A program made the translations under genes and the position numbers. Below are positions 27,101 to 33,488 of a stretch of DNA of 64,000 nucleotides, piece after piece. This DNA comes from Bacterioplanes sp965233665 (GTDB taxonomy: Bacteria > Pseudomonadota > Gammaproteobacteria > Pseudomonadales > Oceanobacteraceae), in assembly GCA_965233665.1 (NCBI GenBank), contig CBDDTG010000047.1, positions 40,851 to 104,850 on the forward strand. Reading direction: 5' to 3'. Each line of letters begins with the position of its first letter. The first letter of the stretch is position 1. The notes below the pieces were generated by a model. It saw only the letters and a program-made list of their open reading frames with translations. It was not told where the DNA came from and searched no databases.

Positions 27101-28988
27101 ACAAAAAGCGATCTTCGGCATTAAAAGAGCACTGATACTTGGCGTCGGCGAAGAAGCAATAATCCAAAAGACCATCTGAGTTAATATCTACAAATCTCAG
27201 AGACTGTGTTACATCGTTATTATATCGACGCTTTCTTTTTGCTGTTTTTTTTCTATCGTTTTCTTTGTCGCTGGGCTGATACAAAGGCGCTTCTGATACC
27301 AAGAACTGGTTACTACCAATTGGAGTACGCCCTCCCGTATAGCGCATTAGCTGACAAGAAAGCTTGCCATCGCGGTCTATAGAGCATACGTCGGCAACTG
27401 CATCGCCATTAACGTCAGCAATTAAGCCCGGTAGCTTACGATAGCTTTTTGAACTATAGGTGTTTTCACGATCACCACTACCGTTAGGTCCGCCACCTGT
27501 AGAACCTGAAACATAGTGTAAACGGCCCACAGTATTAAAATCGCCAGCTACCGTGCTTACCCGGTTTGAAAACCTCGAGCCTGTGCTTGCGTAGCAACCA
27601 ACTTCGTCTTTATTTCTACCAGCGATGCACAGATCACTTTTACCATCACGATTTACGTCAGTGAATTGGTAAAAGTTGTCAGAATCAACATCAGCCAACC
27701 ATTCCGATGGAGCATCAAAGCGCTGACGCTCTTTTGAATAAAGTGCACATTTAACAGTATCAGAGCTAAGAATACATAAGTCGCTACTTGCATCACCATC
27801 GAGATCAATAAAGTTAAGCTGGCGAAAGTCGTCGGTCTTATCGGCTGTATAGCCAAAACCGGACGCCAGCTCTTTGACCTCACCTGGGTTTGATGGACTC
27901 ACGCAAGCCAGCGTATCATGACGCGTATAAAAGCAGAGCTCATCTCCTGCCTCACCATTTAGCTCTACGGTTGACACTGTCAAAGTAGCAGCCAGCGGGC
28001 CATAATCTTTATCATTTGAAAAGTGCAACGCATCAATCGAGCTGTCGTCTAGCAGTGTCAAATCTGCAACCTCCAAACCACCAGAGGAAGGCTGAGAGAA
28101 GCTCTTATAGGAGAATTTTAACGGTCGAGTACAGTCTAACCGGCCATAACACTTTGTAAGCTCTGCGAGACGATAGCCCGACACACCTTTATATGCTTGA
28201 GCCGTTTCATAAGAGAACTGATATGAATAAAGGTTATCCCCATTTTCTCTAGACACATCAATCGATTCAATCAATCTCGCTGCTGCCACTTCCTTGCCTT
28301 GGACATAAGCTGGAGCTAGACCAGAATGCTCTCCACGTGAAATATCTATGCGATAACCTGGGTATTTAATAGCGACAATATTATATTGACTATTATATTC
28401 ATAACTAACTTTATTACCGAAAACATCACGCTTCTCGGTCAACAGCCAGCGTTCGGTAACTCTGCTGCCCGCTGCTTTCAGTTCATATAAATACGAGTAA
28501 CCATTACTGTCGCGCACCGTCCAGGCCAGCGGAGCAGCGTAACTTCCTGCGCTCAGCTGAACTTTGGTATTATCGTCCTGATACTTTCGCAAGGTACCGT
28601 TCGACATTCTCTTTAAAGGCTGCCCATCCAAGCAGTATTGAGTCGTCTTACCATCATCTATACCACCATATATATTGGTATACTGGGGCTGCTGCGAGCA
28701 TCGACTGATACCACTAGAAAGATGAACAGAAAAACCCAAACCCGCATTACCAACAGGTGAGCTTTGGGAATAGCGCAGAGTAAGATTAGGCTGGATATCA
28801 TGAATACTGGCAGGCAATGCCAAAGGAACCGAATAAACCAGTTCGCCTTGCTGGTTTAAAGCCTCCCCTTCAAGGTTTTCTACGATATTAGCGTGCAATA
28901 ACGAGGTAAACCCCATCAAGACTATGCAAAGCAAAGCTTTTGACTTCACTCCGACTAGATTATTAATCAGATTGATTCCTTTTTTCAC
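21156..28988 (-). CDS. Giant secreted SpvB / FG-GAP / RHS-repeat polymorphic toxin
   Basis: 2610 residues. A Sec signal peptide (residues 1-33, ending LLHA) is followed by an SpvB/TcaC-type N-terminal domain. Residues about 340-765 hold FG-GAP/VCBS-like calcium-type repeats (DVNRDGKSDLC, DINSDGLLDYC). RHS/YD repeats follow (about 770-1440), then a roughly 400-residue non-RHS helical, cysteine-containing insert (about 1440-1845) and more RHS repeats. The RHS core (YTGHEQLDFGLVHMNARLYDP, NPVNYTDPSGH) ends near 2260. About 350 residues follow: a Gly/Ala-rich segment and a variable tail (NFALGSHARNWWKV, PPSFYWNKAGGDFYQ) that is probably the toxic domain. No PAAR or VgrG domain, and the signal peptide argues for export to the surface rather than T6SS loading. 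Substrate of the toxin tail is unknown. Confidence 0.9.
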   Translation of the reverse strand: MKKGINLINNLVGVKSKALLCIVLMGFTSLLHANIVENLEGEALNQQGELVYSVPLALPASIHDIQPNLTLRYSQSSPVGNAGLGFSVHLSSGISRCSQQPQYTNIYGGIDDGKTTQYCLDGQPLKRMSNGTLRKYQDDNTKVQLSAGSYAAPLAWTVRDSNGYSYLYELKAAGSRVTERWLLTEKRDVFGNKVSYEYNSQYNIVAIKYPGYRIDISRGEHSGLAPAYVQGKEVAAARLIESIDVSRENGDNLYSYQFSYETAQAYKGVSGYRLAELTKCYGRLDCTRPLKFSYKSFSQPSSGGLEVADLTLLDDSSIDALHFSNDKDYGPLAATLTVSTVELNGEAGDELCFYTRHDTLACVSPSNPGEVKELASGFGYTADKTDDFRQLNFIDLDGDASSDLCILSSDTVKCALYSKERQRFDAPSEWLADVDSDNFYQFTDVNRDGKSDLCIAGRNKDEVGCYASTGSRFSNRVSTVAGDFNTVGRLHYVSGSTGGGPNGSGDRENTYSSKSYRKLPGLIADVNGDAVADVCSIDRDGKLSCQLMRYTGGRTPIGSNQFLVSEAPLYQPSDKENDRKKTAKRKRRYNNDVTQSLRFVDINSDGLLDYCFFADAKYQCSFNAEDRFLSPITMLELEGKDEYLDVVIASSQFVDINSDGYPDFCSKFAGSQHCAYNQGKRFSGFEKRLAWVEGVSVYKASEEVFTSWLRARFDESTKFSSMTALGVASNPVLMGDITGDNKPDFCARTIGGLECFSVEQSQPQGLLAAVETPFGAITRFNYVAPSSPINQDSEAPTPAYLLASMEVDSGIDDLSDQPIFRTVEFRYKGHTVDPVSGQMAFREIARIEADSQRETRSEFYTSGLMLGMDKSISTYVAGTLLQRVDHDLAAQQKNGLYRIETRGKRSREYDPATGGLVSDTTSSFSQIDEYGFPQKTVETKQVGSQVLTVTTQATYWHNESKWLLGKPKSVKVEHHLTNEAVVERTTTYDYNANGSLRQEVIEPDSPMKQTVTYQYFPNGTLKSKATKGLVTDNHSQTRTTRYQYDSIGRVTHSTNSLGMTERFEYGRCGVEKQYNAAGKLALTTKYSSSCRKEREKSMDGSWASYQHIWNRTRNQTPASAREVSHAVVEVVQTSADGQRSITYLDRLGREVRSRQRLARSGRSAITTDVLSYKQFDRMGRLSAVSSPIKESNGSSGLSHWSYTHYDQYGRIERSLSPVGNGQQREVFFEYDRSTTRQWYANYEKRTESNVLGEVARVEEDGKTLVKNYYSDGSLKQTMMQGQEISYLEYDARGNKTYMRDTASGEWHYRYNAFGELYWQKDAEGNITRITYDEGGRKVAEQRTEGSSFWSYHTSGSAIGKLSRAQSPEATREYDYDHLGRLTEETLLIDGHTFRTGYRYDAIGRQSQIRYNQNGAMETPITLGYNAAGPLQTVSAPAGSIELFDMEQVIEDYDSMLAELATLDKLIQSTLRRIEQHEKQSLYFQELGHVFSQKNGKASAVAGQIFAQSKRHADEAAKNRKLYEDFIEKSQKYVGDAAKHKYRYEGLSDDGLNHVFSFEYCAKKVDRVLYERCGRTAWQKFTVSLAEMNAYGDLETTKKTCSADIDPKIYHAKRGWINDPELTRGKQVGYKWERNERGQRVKVPRYEWCRTREVTFSPVAVFERIAEHYQKLADEHNRKAIAGGSDAETVATSVKWDSLKQLWLAPNGRYYKPGDEKPQETQKILYVTGPGGLPIILPNKRKGIVCDNFRCRANYQYAHYEAIPNLQEVVDHYTVQAQHYRSLAKDELSKAANLGDSVADTLEKKAALEEIIEAFKVNVTILGEENLLKNTSDEQRQLVEKNEPLVIWKALDWSASGQLQSELFGNGTVSRREFDPESGALLSAKTTAPGNKVLSDTSYEYDIRGQLVRAFDSAEMDESLYDYEQGQLVSWSRRSMPVNEYERYSYDEFGNITNGSDSFSDASNPFRDTSVIQDNKGFVTQEGRRHYEWTSFGKARRVSQFGQSMTFAYDASLKRVKRVNAEGTLYYVAPGYEVLVGSNGEKEHRIHIRNGYETVATWKRIERQDLQRSNYEKAMQTSKLGETEFASFYHRDHQGTGTIITGSKAELLETRYYSPYGRVLIPKYSKPMSQPLPPVGQQASMEHWLKERPGFKETYKVMSSANNISNFKEKVASVERDWSDEENIKLLANVLTINSVTSSLRGYTGHEQLDFGLVHMNARLYDPVNKRFMTPDSVIPDANKPLAYNRYAYVYNNPVNYTDPSGHEPFAILAAVAYYVTAHVYSDSQFHHTLSSVMLAMTTAPGGNIGSSMVHAAGLSLGTSFAQSGRIGGQELRGAMFASISAGLTHGIGDIKSLHWGEKVLAHGAVQGAIGWARGGSFASNFVAGASGHLAGVAMQGLGIAQGAGAGYKAGRTAIAAVFGGLAAEATGGSFARGAAVAAVVHLYNFEDHMTEDESSGGNYSTSAGEIVSLSKNEFGGFQDDEGNYYALNTDGTAIALDRGSVNSVCPECYVLGGGRAIVAGGYKVIAFFTGKASPTYANFALGSHARNWWKVATFGKAIRLRAKPPSFYWNKAGGDFYQATRSLGHSNPVWNSRFIPLLPLGSSDGMLVND

Positions 28989-29281
28989 TCTGCAGTCTCC
29001 TGTTCTTCAATTTCCCTGATCTGCTCAAGTAATGCCTTGTCGCTTTCCAGCAACTGCCTACTCGATGACTCATACTGTTCGTTCATCTGTTCTTGCTGCT
29101 CGATCCAAAGCAATGATTCTTCAACTGTTCTATGCTCTTGCTCAACAGCATGGCTATCACTGCTTATATCCGGAGATACAGTCAACACTCGGTATGCAAT
29201 CGCAAAGAAGATCAGTGCTGACACGCCGATTAAGTAGATAGCTTTATAGTGCTTGAGATGATTACTAATGCTGCTCAGCAT
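28985..29281 (-). CDS. Small membrane protein with coiled coil, leads the RHS operon
   Basis: 98 residues. One transmembrane helix (AIYLIGVSALIFFAIAYRV) near residues 14-32 is followed by a very acidic, Glu/Gln-rich coiled coil (EESLLWIEQQEQMNEQYESS, ESDKALLEQIREIEEQE). The stop overlaps the RHS start by 4 bp (ATGA), so both are made together. I do not recognise the family. A membrane-anchored coiled coil coupled to a Sec-exported RHS protein could assist export, folding or surface display; this is inference. Confidence 0.75.
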   Translation of the reverse strand: MLSSISNHLKHYKAIYLIGVSALIFFAIAYRVLTVSPDISSDSHAVEQEHRTVEESLLWIEQQEQMNEQYESSSRQLLESDKALLEQIREIEEQETAE

Positions 29282-29591
29282 GACAGGGCTCGGTCGATTT
29301 TAAAGGGCGCACATACTACTGCCTAAAGAAGCAAAATCAATGACCGTTGATAACTTAGGCGAGATTCGTCTAACCTCATTTAACACAATCGATGGTTCTG
29401 TGCATAAACACCCGAAAAGTCATTCGAAACAACTCAAGTACTCTATTAGATTCGACTAAGCTACCTAGCCAAACTCTGTGCAATGCGTACAATTCGCGCC
29501 GCAAATTATTCAAACTACTGTGAGTCTGCCTAGCATTCACCATCGGCTTGGCTGGCACAATCAGCATCAACCCAGCGGAGACGTTCCTAAT
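29282..29591. other. Divergent intergenic region
   Basis: About 310 bp between the RHS operon and the binding-protein gene, AT-rich. It must hold the promoter of the RHS operon and that of the 29592 gene, but I see no convincing -35/-10 pair, no sigma-54 site with correct spacing, and no RNA gene. Confidence 0.5.
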
Positions 29592-30326
29592 ATGAAAAAA
29601 CTGTTCGCCATCACAGCTATGTTTCTGGCCTGCCATGCTCAAGCAGCAGAAAAGCTCTACTTCTTCACGGAGCAGTTCCCGCCCTACCACATGACTTTAG
29701 ACGGCAGCCTCTTTGCTCATAATGCCGAAGACATTACCGGCCTGTGCACACAGATGGTCAAGCGCCTCGCTCAAGAGGTGCCCTATGAAGTTAAGATGAA
29801 ACTGCGTAACTGGAGCTCTGGCCTAGATCGCGTTAAGCGCAAAGCCAATCACGGTATTTTCTGTACCGTACGCAACGAAGAGCGTGAAAACTGGTTTGAA
29901 TGGGTCGGTCCTTTAACCAACACTGGCTGGGCGTTATTTGCCAAACCTGGCTCTGGCATCAAACTGGACTCATTGGCCGATGCCAAACAGTATCAAATTG
30001 GCGGCTACAAAGATGATGTCCGCACCAAGTACCTACAAGACAATGGCTTTAATGTTTCAGTCATCGCAGAGGATGCGCTCAATCCTCGTCGTTTGGAGCT
30101 GGGCCAAATTGATCTGTGGATTTCTGATGAGCTGGTAGGCCCTTACACCGCCTCAGACGCGGGTGACATTGAAGTTGAGAACGTACTGACATTCAAAACA
30201 GTGCCTTTGTATTTGGCCATCAATAAAGATACTGATAAAAAAATTGTCGAAACCCTGCAAAAAGCCGCACGCAAATTGATGGAAGATGGATCGTTCCGCA
30301 GCATTGAAAACATCTACGGTCGTTAA
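29592..30326 (+). CDS. Periplasmic solute-binding protein, family 3 type
   Basis: 244 residues from ATG 29592 (GGAG about 11 nt upstream). A clear Sec signal peptide (MKKLFAITAMFLACHAQA) is followed by the bacterial extracellular solute-binding protein pattern: LYFFTEQFPPYHM, DITGLCTQMVKRLAQEV, WFEWVGPLTNTGWALFAK, SLADAKQYQIGGYKDD and QIDLWISDELVG. No transporter genes are adjacent, so the ligand is unknown and it could feed a distant ABC system or a sensor. A strong terminator follows. Confidence 0.85.
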   Translation: MKKLFAITAMFLACHAQAAEKLYFFTEQFPPYHMTLDGSLFAHNAEDITGLCTQMVKRLAQEVPYEVKMKLRNWSSGLDRVKRKANHGIFCTVRNEERENWFEWVGPLTNTGWALFAKPGSGIKLDSLADAKQYQIGGYKDDVRTKYLQDNGFNVSVIAEDALNPRRLELGQIDLWISDELVGPYTASDAGDIEVENVLTFKTVPLYLAINKDTDKKIVETLQKAARKLMEDGSFRSIENIYGR

Positions 30327-30327
30327 T

Positions 30328-30356
30328 AAAAAGCCGGGTTGCATGCCCGGCTTTTT
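30328..30356 (+). terminator. Rho-independent terminator
   Basis: GCCGGG, a 7-nt loop and CCCGGC, flanked by AAAAA and TTTTT, directly after the stop of the binding-protein gene. The A-tract makes it usable in both directions. From here to 30582 I see nothing coding. Confidence 0.92.
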
Positions 30357-30582
30357 ATTGCTTAAATTTAGTTAACGATACAACCAAGTAATTTCTATCA
30401 CTACTCAAAGCAGCAATAAGCAAGAGTTTAGCTACCGCAAGATCACCAGCCAGCATGCAAAATATCACTTCATCTCTGCCTATTCTGCAAACACGGATCG
30501 GCTGAGCATAAAATACGGCTACAGCCCGGCACGATCATCAAATTCTCCACCCCGAGGCCAGCTCTATACCAAGTAGACTTTT

Positions 30583-30699
30583 CTACAAATTGTCGGCCAC
30601 CATTTTGCGAATCTTCACCGCTTTTTCAAAGTGATCCAGTTGATGAGTTTGAATCCACCAGGTAGCCGCCTCCATCAACAGCTCTGGGTCGTCGTTTTC
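30583..30699 (-). pseudogene. 3' remnant of a gene cut by a MITE
   Basis: Read on the minus strand, the 39 codons before the TAG at 30583-30585 give a protein-like sequence (ENDDPELLMEAATWWIQTHQ, then LDHFEKAVKIRKMVADNL). Upstream the frame runs into the MITE-like element at 30700, and no matching 5' part exists on the far side. It looks like the C-terminus of a small helical protein whose front has been lost. Family not recognised. Confidence 0.45.
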
Positions 30700-30965
30700 A
30701 GGGCACTTCTGAATAATTCTGCACAGCTCTGCGCGAGTGCAGCAGGCTTTCAGAACAAGGCGGTGATGGCAGGAAATGGCCAGCCCTTTTCAACATCGCC
30801 AACGACGTTATGGAAGCCTGCCGCCCGCGCCCTGCGGGGATCGCCAGAGAACTCCAACTCTGTGTCGCCGTTTTTTGCTGTAGCTGGCTAGAGCGGCAAA
30901 CCGGCTTCGTGATCTGAAGCCCTCTGGCGATCCAGAGCGGGCACTGAATTATTCAGAGGTACCCT
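30700..30965. mobile_element. MITE-like element, family B, copy 1 (266 bp)
   Basis: Terminal inverted repeats of about 20 bp (AGGGCACTTCTGAATAATTC and AGGGTACCTCTGAATAATTC, two differences) bound 266 bp with no intact gene. The interior is an inverted near-copy of 37411-37676, which has exactly the same length. No certain target duplication. Interior reading frames are unconvincing, so it is probably non-autonomous. Confidence 0.8.
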
Positions 30966-31031
30966 AGCAAAAAAGCGTAAAAAGATACGTTAACCCCTTC
31001 ACCTTTTTGCTGAATTTTTTTGCTGCACACT

Positions 31032-31856
31032 TCACTGATTTTCTGCCGCAATGTGGCTCGCATGACCGGGTCCGTCGTATTGATTAAGCGGGTTTTTATC
31101 CACAAGTTTAGGGAAGCCAAGTTTGTTTAACACCCCAGCATGACTGCATGAATGATGTGGCAGTTGCTGCATGGTGGTTTTAATATCCCTAGCAAAGCCT
31201 GTGCGTGGATAGCGTTGATGAATGGTAACGTGCTCGTTGGGGGTAAGCCAGAAGTGACAAGCGCCGATCACGTCCATATGGGCACCGGTTTTGAGCAAAA
31301 AAGCTTCATGGCTGTGCTCTGAGCGGTTCAACCACGGGTTAAGGTGCAAACTAATGGCTTCATAGACCTGCTCAGCAAAAGACAATGGCCGCCGTGCTTG
31401 GCAAAAGTCATACGCCTCACGCGCCCCCACAACCTGAAACGCCGTCGTCGCCAACTGTGTTTGACAGCCCTCAGTCAACCCTAAGTCGTGCATCATACTG
31501 GCGCTATACAGCACCTCTTCGTCAAACTCCAATTTAAATGCCTGTCCGACTACCCAGCCAAATGCCCAGGTGCGCAAACAGTGCAGCGTCATCACCTGTG
31601 ATTGAAGGTTATTTACGTAGTCATCAACTTCCTCCACCCAAGCAGTATCAGGCACTTTAAGTTGATTTATATCCACCCAGCGCCGCTTGGCCGCCGGCTT
31701 CAACCAATGCAGCCAGCGTTGCAGAGTTTCATGCAGCTGAGTGTGTATCAACATGCGTATAAGTTGGCGCTTTTCTTTGCCATTTAGCAGCCCCTGGCTG
31801 CGCTCACTCCAGTGACGTGAACCTAACTGGGCACCCATCTTCGAACTCACTTTCAT
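31032..31856 (-). CDS. HD-domain phosphohydrolase-like protein
   Basis: 274 residues from ATG 31856; ATG 31838 is an alternative because an operator-like palindrome overlaps the first start. The metal-binding HD pattern is visible: HCLRTWAFG (first His), then MMHDLGL (His-Asp pair), and later SLHLNPW. This resembles the small HD proteins related to cyanamide hydratase. Substrate is not evident; such proteins hydrolyse phosphate esters or hydrate nitriles. It is divergent from an HxlR regulator with two palindromes between them, so it is probably that regulator's target. Confidence 0.78.
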   Translation of the reverse strand: MKVSSKMGAQLGSRHWSERSQGLLNGKEKRQLIRMLIHTQLHETLQRWLHWLKPAAKRRWVDINQLKVPDTAWVEEVDDYVNNLQSQVMTLHCLRTWAFGWVVGQAFKLEFDEEVLYSASMMHDLGLTEGCQTQLATTAFQVVGAREAYDFCQARRPLSFAEQVYEAISLHLNPWLNRSEHSHEAFLLKTGAHMDVIGACHFWLTPNEHVTIHQRYPRTGFARDIKTTMQQLPHHSCSHAGVLNKLGFPKLVDKNPLNQYDGPGHASHIAAENQ

Positions 31857-31898
31857 TTTTAAAGTCACTAGAGACTATCAAACTTTCACTTTGAAAGT
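31849..31898. promoter_or_regulatory. Pair of palindromic operators
   Basis: Two copies of the same 17-bp palindrome: ACTTTCATTTTTAAAGT at 31849-31865 (one mismatch) and ACTTTCACTTTGAAAGT at 31882-31898 (perfect), each followed by CACTAG. They are spaced 33 bp, about three helical turns, and overlap the start of the HD-domain gene. The divergent HxlR-type gene is the obvious candidate regulator. Confidence 0.65.
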
Positions 31899-31903
31899 CA
31901 CTA

Positions 31904-32064
31904 GTGTCCTGGGTCAGAAGTTCGTATATTTTCAGGGCGCATACTTAAAGCCCCCTGGCTTCGTTCTGCCTCTTGCCAATGGAACCACCATTGCCTGTGC
32001 GGTACGCCTCGCCAGAAAATTTGGATGGCCCGCTGAAAGCATGCGAACTTCTGACTCAGGACAC
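31904..32064. mobile_element. MITE-like element, family A, copy 2 (161 bp)
   Basis: Terminal inverted repeats identical to those at 12426/12686 except for one base (GTGTCCTGGGTCAGAAG at the left end). It is 100 bp shorter than copy 1; the right-hand half is clearly homologous and in opposite orientation. TA flanks both ends, which may be a target duplication. It ends one base before the ATG of the HxlR gene, and its terminal CAGGACAC provides an AGGA about 5 nt from that ATG. Confidence 0.78.
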
Positions 32065-32065
32065 T

Positions 32066-32461
32066 ATGATCAATAAAATGAACGAGACTCAAATCTGCCC
32101 ATTGGCACAAGCATTGAATATTATTGGCGACCGCTGGACCTTGCTGGTGGTGCGCGATTTACTGCAAGGCAAATCACGCTACAACGAGTTCAGCCACAGT
32201 GATGAAAACATTCCAACCAATATTCTCGCCAATCGCCTCAAACGGTTACTAGAGCAAGGGCTGGTAGAAAAAACGGCGTATCAGCAGCGTCCCGTACGCT
32301 ACCAGTACCACCTCACTGCCAAAGGCGCAGGCCTGCTGCCGGCCATTCAACAGCTGGCCCGGTGGTCGCAGCAACATTACCCCCAGTGCAACAACATCCC
32401 AGCTGAGTTTTTTCAATTAACGGTTAAGCAGGCACTGCAACGTCAACGCAGCGAGTCATAA
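32066..32461 (+). CDS. HxlR-family winged-helix regulator
   Basis: 131 residues from ATG 32066 (ATG 32078 is an alternative). The family signature is complete: CPLAQALNIIGDRWTLLVVRDLLQG, NEFSHSDENIPTNILANRLK, and an RYQYHLTAKGAGLLPAI wing. HxlR proteins bind DNA as dimers and often answer reactive electrophiles or oxidants; a conserved N-terminal Cys (QICPLAQ) is present. The MITE lies between the gene and the palindromic operators, so its original promoter may have been displaced. It overlaps the convergent flavoprotein gene by 38 bp. Confidence 0.9.
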   Translation: MINKMNETQICPLAQALNIIGDRWTLLVVRDLLQGKSRYNEFSHSDENIPTNILANRLKRLLEQGLVEKTAYQQRPVRYQYHLTAKGAGLLPAIQQLARWSQQHYPQCNNIPAEFFQLTVKQALQRQRSES

Positions 32462-32984
32462 GGTTTTCTGCATGCTGCAGTGCTCGTTGCACAATGGCTT
32501 CACGAGTATTGCTTTCGCCGGGAGCGTAGACCATATCGTAAGAAACCAAAGCAGGCTGATAGCGCATGCCAGTGTAATTGGACATTTGCTGCAACGGCGC
32601 TAACAACTGCTCAATGGTGAAATTGTGAAAGCCTCCCGGCTGGTACATGGGTTCACTGCCACCAACGGTTAGCGAAGCAAAAAACGATTTGCCTTCAAGT
32701 TCGCTGCCATCCATGCCATGGGCAAAGCCACGCTCATACACCGCATCCAGCCAGATTTTTAATATGCCAGGCACACTGTACCAATGCAGTGGAAACTGAA
32801 AAACTACACGATCAGCGCGCCTCAAAGCCGCCTGCTCAGCCGCTACGTCTATTTGATAATCCGGGTACAACTGGTTGAGGTTGCGCACCTCAATATCATC
32901 ATGCGATGCCAGTGCATCAACGATCGTACGATTAGCGATTGAACGATTGATGTTTGAGTGTGCCACCAAAACTAAAACCGACAT
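32424..32984 (-). CDS. NAD(P)H quinone reductase-like flavoprotein (KefF/MdaB/NQO family)
   Basis: 186 residues. Flavodoxin-like fold: VLVAHSNINRSIANRTIVDAL at the N-terminus (FMN phosphate loop region), YPDYQIDVAAEQAAL, then RVVFQFPLHWYSVPGILKIW (the family's FPLYW motif) and a GGSEPMYQPGG stretch near the active site. Such enzymes reduce quinones and other electrophiles with two electrons using NAD(P)H. It is divergent from a second HxlR regulator across a likely operator, the classical arrangement for quinone-responsive control. Confidence 0.9.
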   Translation of the reverse strand: MSVLVLVAHSNINRSIANRTIVDALASHDDIEVRNLNQLYPDYQIDVAAEQAALRRADRVVFQFPLHWYSVPGILKIWLDAVYERGFAHGMDGSELEGKSFFASLTVGGSEPMYQPGGFHNFTIEQLLAPLQQMSNYTGMRYQPALVSYDMVYAPGESNTREAIVQRALQHAENLMTRCVDVAVPA

Positions 32985-33054
32985 GATTGCTCTCTTTCAA
33001 TGAATGTTGGTGCACCATAAAAGACTTTTTTCGCCGCCGTAAGAACGCACAAAA

Positions 33055-33069
33055 GGTATACTCAGTACC
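33055..33069. promoter_or_regulatory. Candidate HxlR operator between flavoprotein and regulator genes
   Basis: GGTATACTCAGTACC is an imperfect palindrome with GGTA/TACC arms, placed about 25 bp before the second HxlR ATG and about 70 bp before the flavoprotein ATG on the other strand. TATACT within it could be a -10 box, so a bound repressor would block transcription. Confidence 0.4.
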
Positions 33070-33094
33070 CTTTTTGATACTCTTGGCAGCGGAT

Positions 33095-33427
33095 ATGGCT
33101 CATCAAGATTACGACTGCAACCTGGGTTGCCCAGTAGAAGCGGCGCTCACAGTGATTGGCGGCAAGTGGAAAGGTGTGCTGCTGTATCATTTACTGGATG
33201 AAACACTGCGTTTTAATCAAATGCGCAGGCTGATGCCGGAGGTTACCCAGCGCATGCTGACCAAACAGCTGCGTGAAATGGAGCAAGATGGATTAATTAT
33301 TCGGACGGTTTATCCCGAAGTGCCGCCGCGCGTGGAATATCAACTGTCTGACTATGGGCGCACCTTAGAGCCAGTGATTCGTGCTCTGCAACATTGGGGG
33401 CTTACGCATTTGCAGCGAACGTCTTAG
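33095..33427 (+). CDS. HxlR-family regulator (quinone/redox-responsive type)
   Basis: 110 residues from ATG 33095; a 36-codon upstream extension has no start or Shine-Dalgarno support. Signature DYDCNLGCPVEAALTVIGGKWKGVLLYHLL, then RRLMPEVTQRMLTKQLREMEQDGLI, and the wing RVEYQLSDYGRTL. Two N-terminal cysteines (DCNLGC); in YodB/QorR-like members the conserved Cys is the redox or electrophile sensor. It is divergent from a quinone reductase-like gene, which is probably its target. Confidence 0.9.
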   Translation: MAHQDYDCNLGCPVEAALTVIGGKWKGVLLYHLLDETLRFNQMRRLMPEVTQRMLTKQLREMEQDGLIIRTVYPEVPPRVEYQLSDYGRTLEPVIRALQHWGLTHLQRTS

Positions 33428-33488
33428 TCTGCTCATGCATTGCCTTGTGATAGCCTAGATAACCACTTTGTCACAGTAGACTTTATTT

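Noticed and set aside
21156..28988. Assignment of the RHS protein as a T6SS effector
   Set aside because: No PAAR, VgrG or Hcp domain at the N-terminus, and a Sec signal peptide is present; nearness to the T6SS alone is not enough.
29325..29360. Minus-strand GGTCAT...TTTTGC upstream of the RHS operon as a sigma-54 promoter
   Set aside because: GG-to-GC spacing is 13 and the -24 box lacks TGG, so the RHS operon cannot be placed in the sigma-54 regulon on this evidence.
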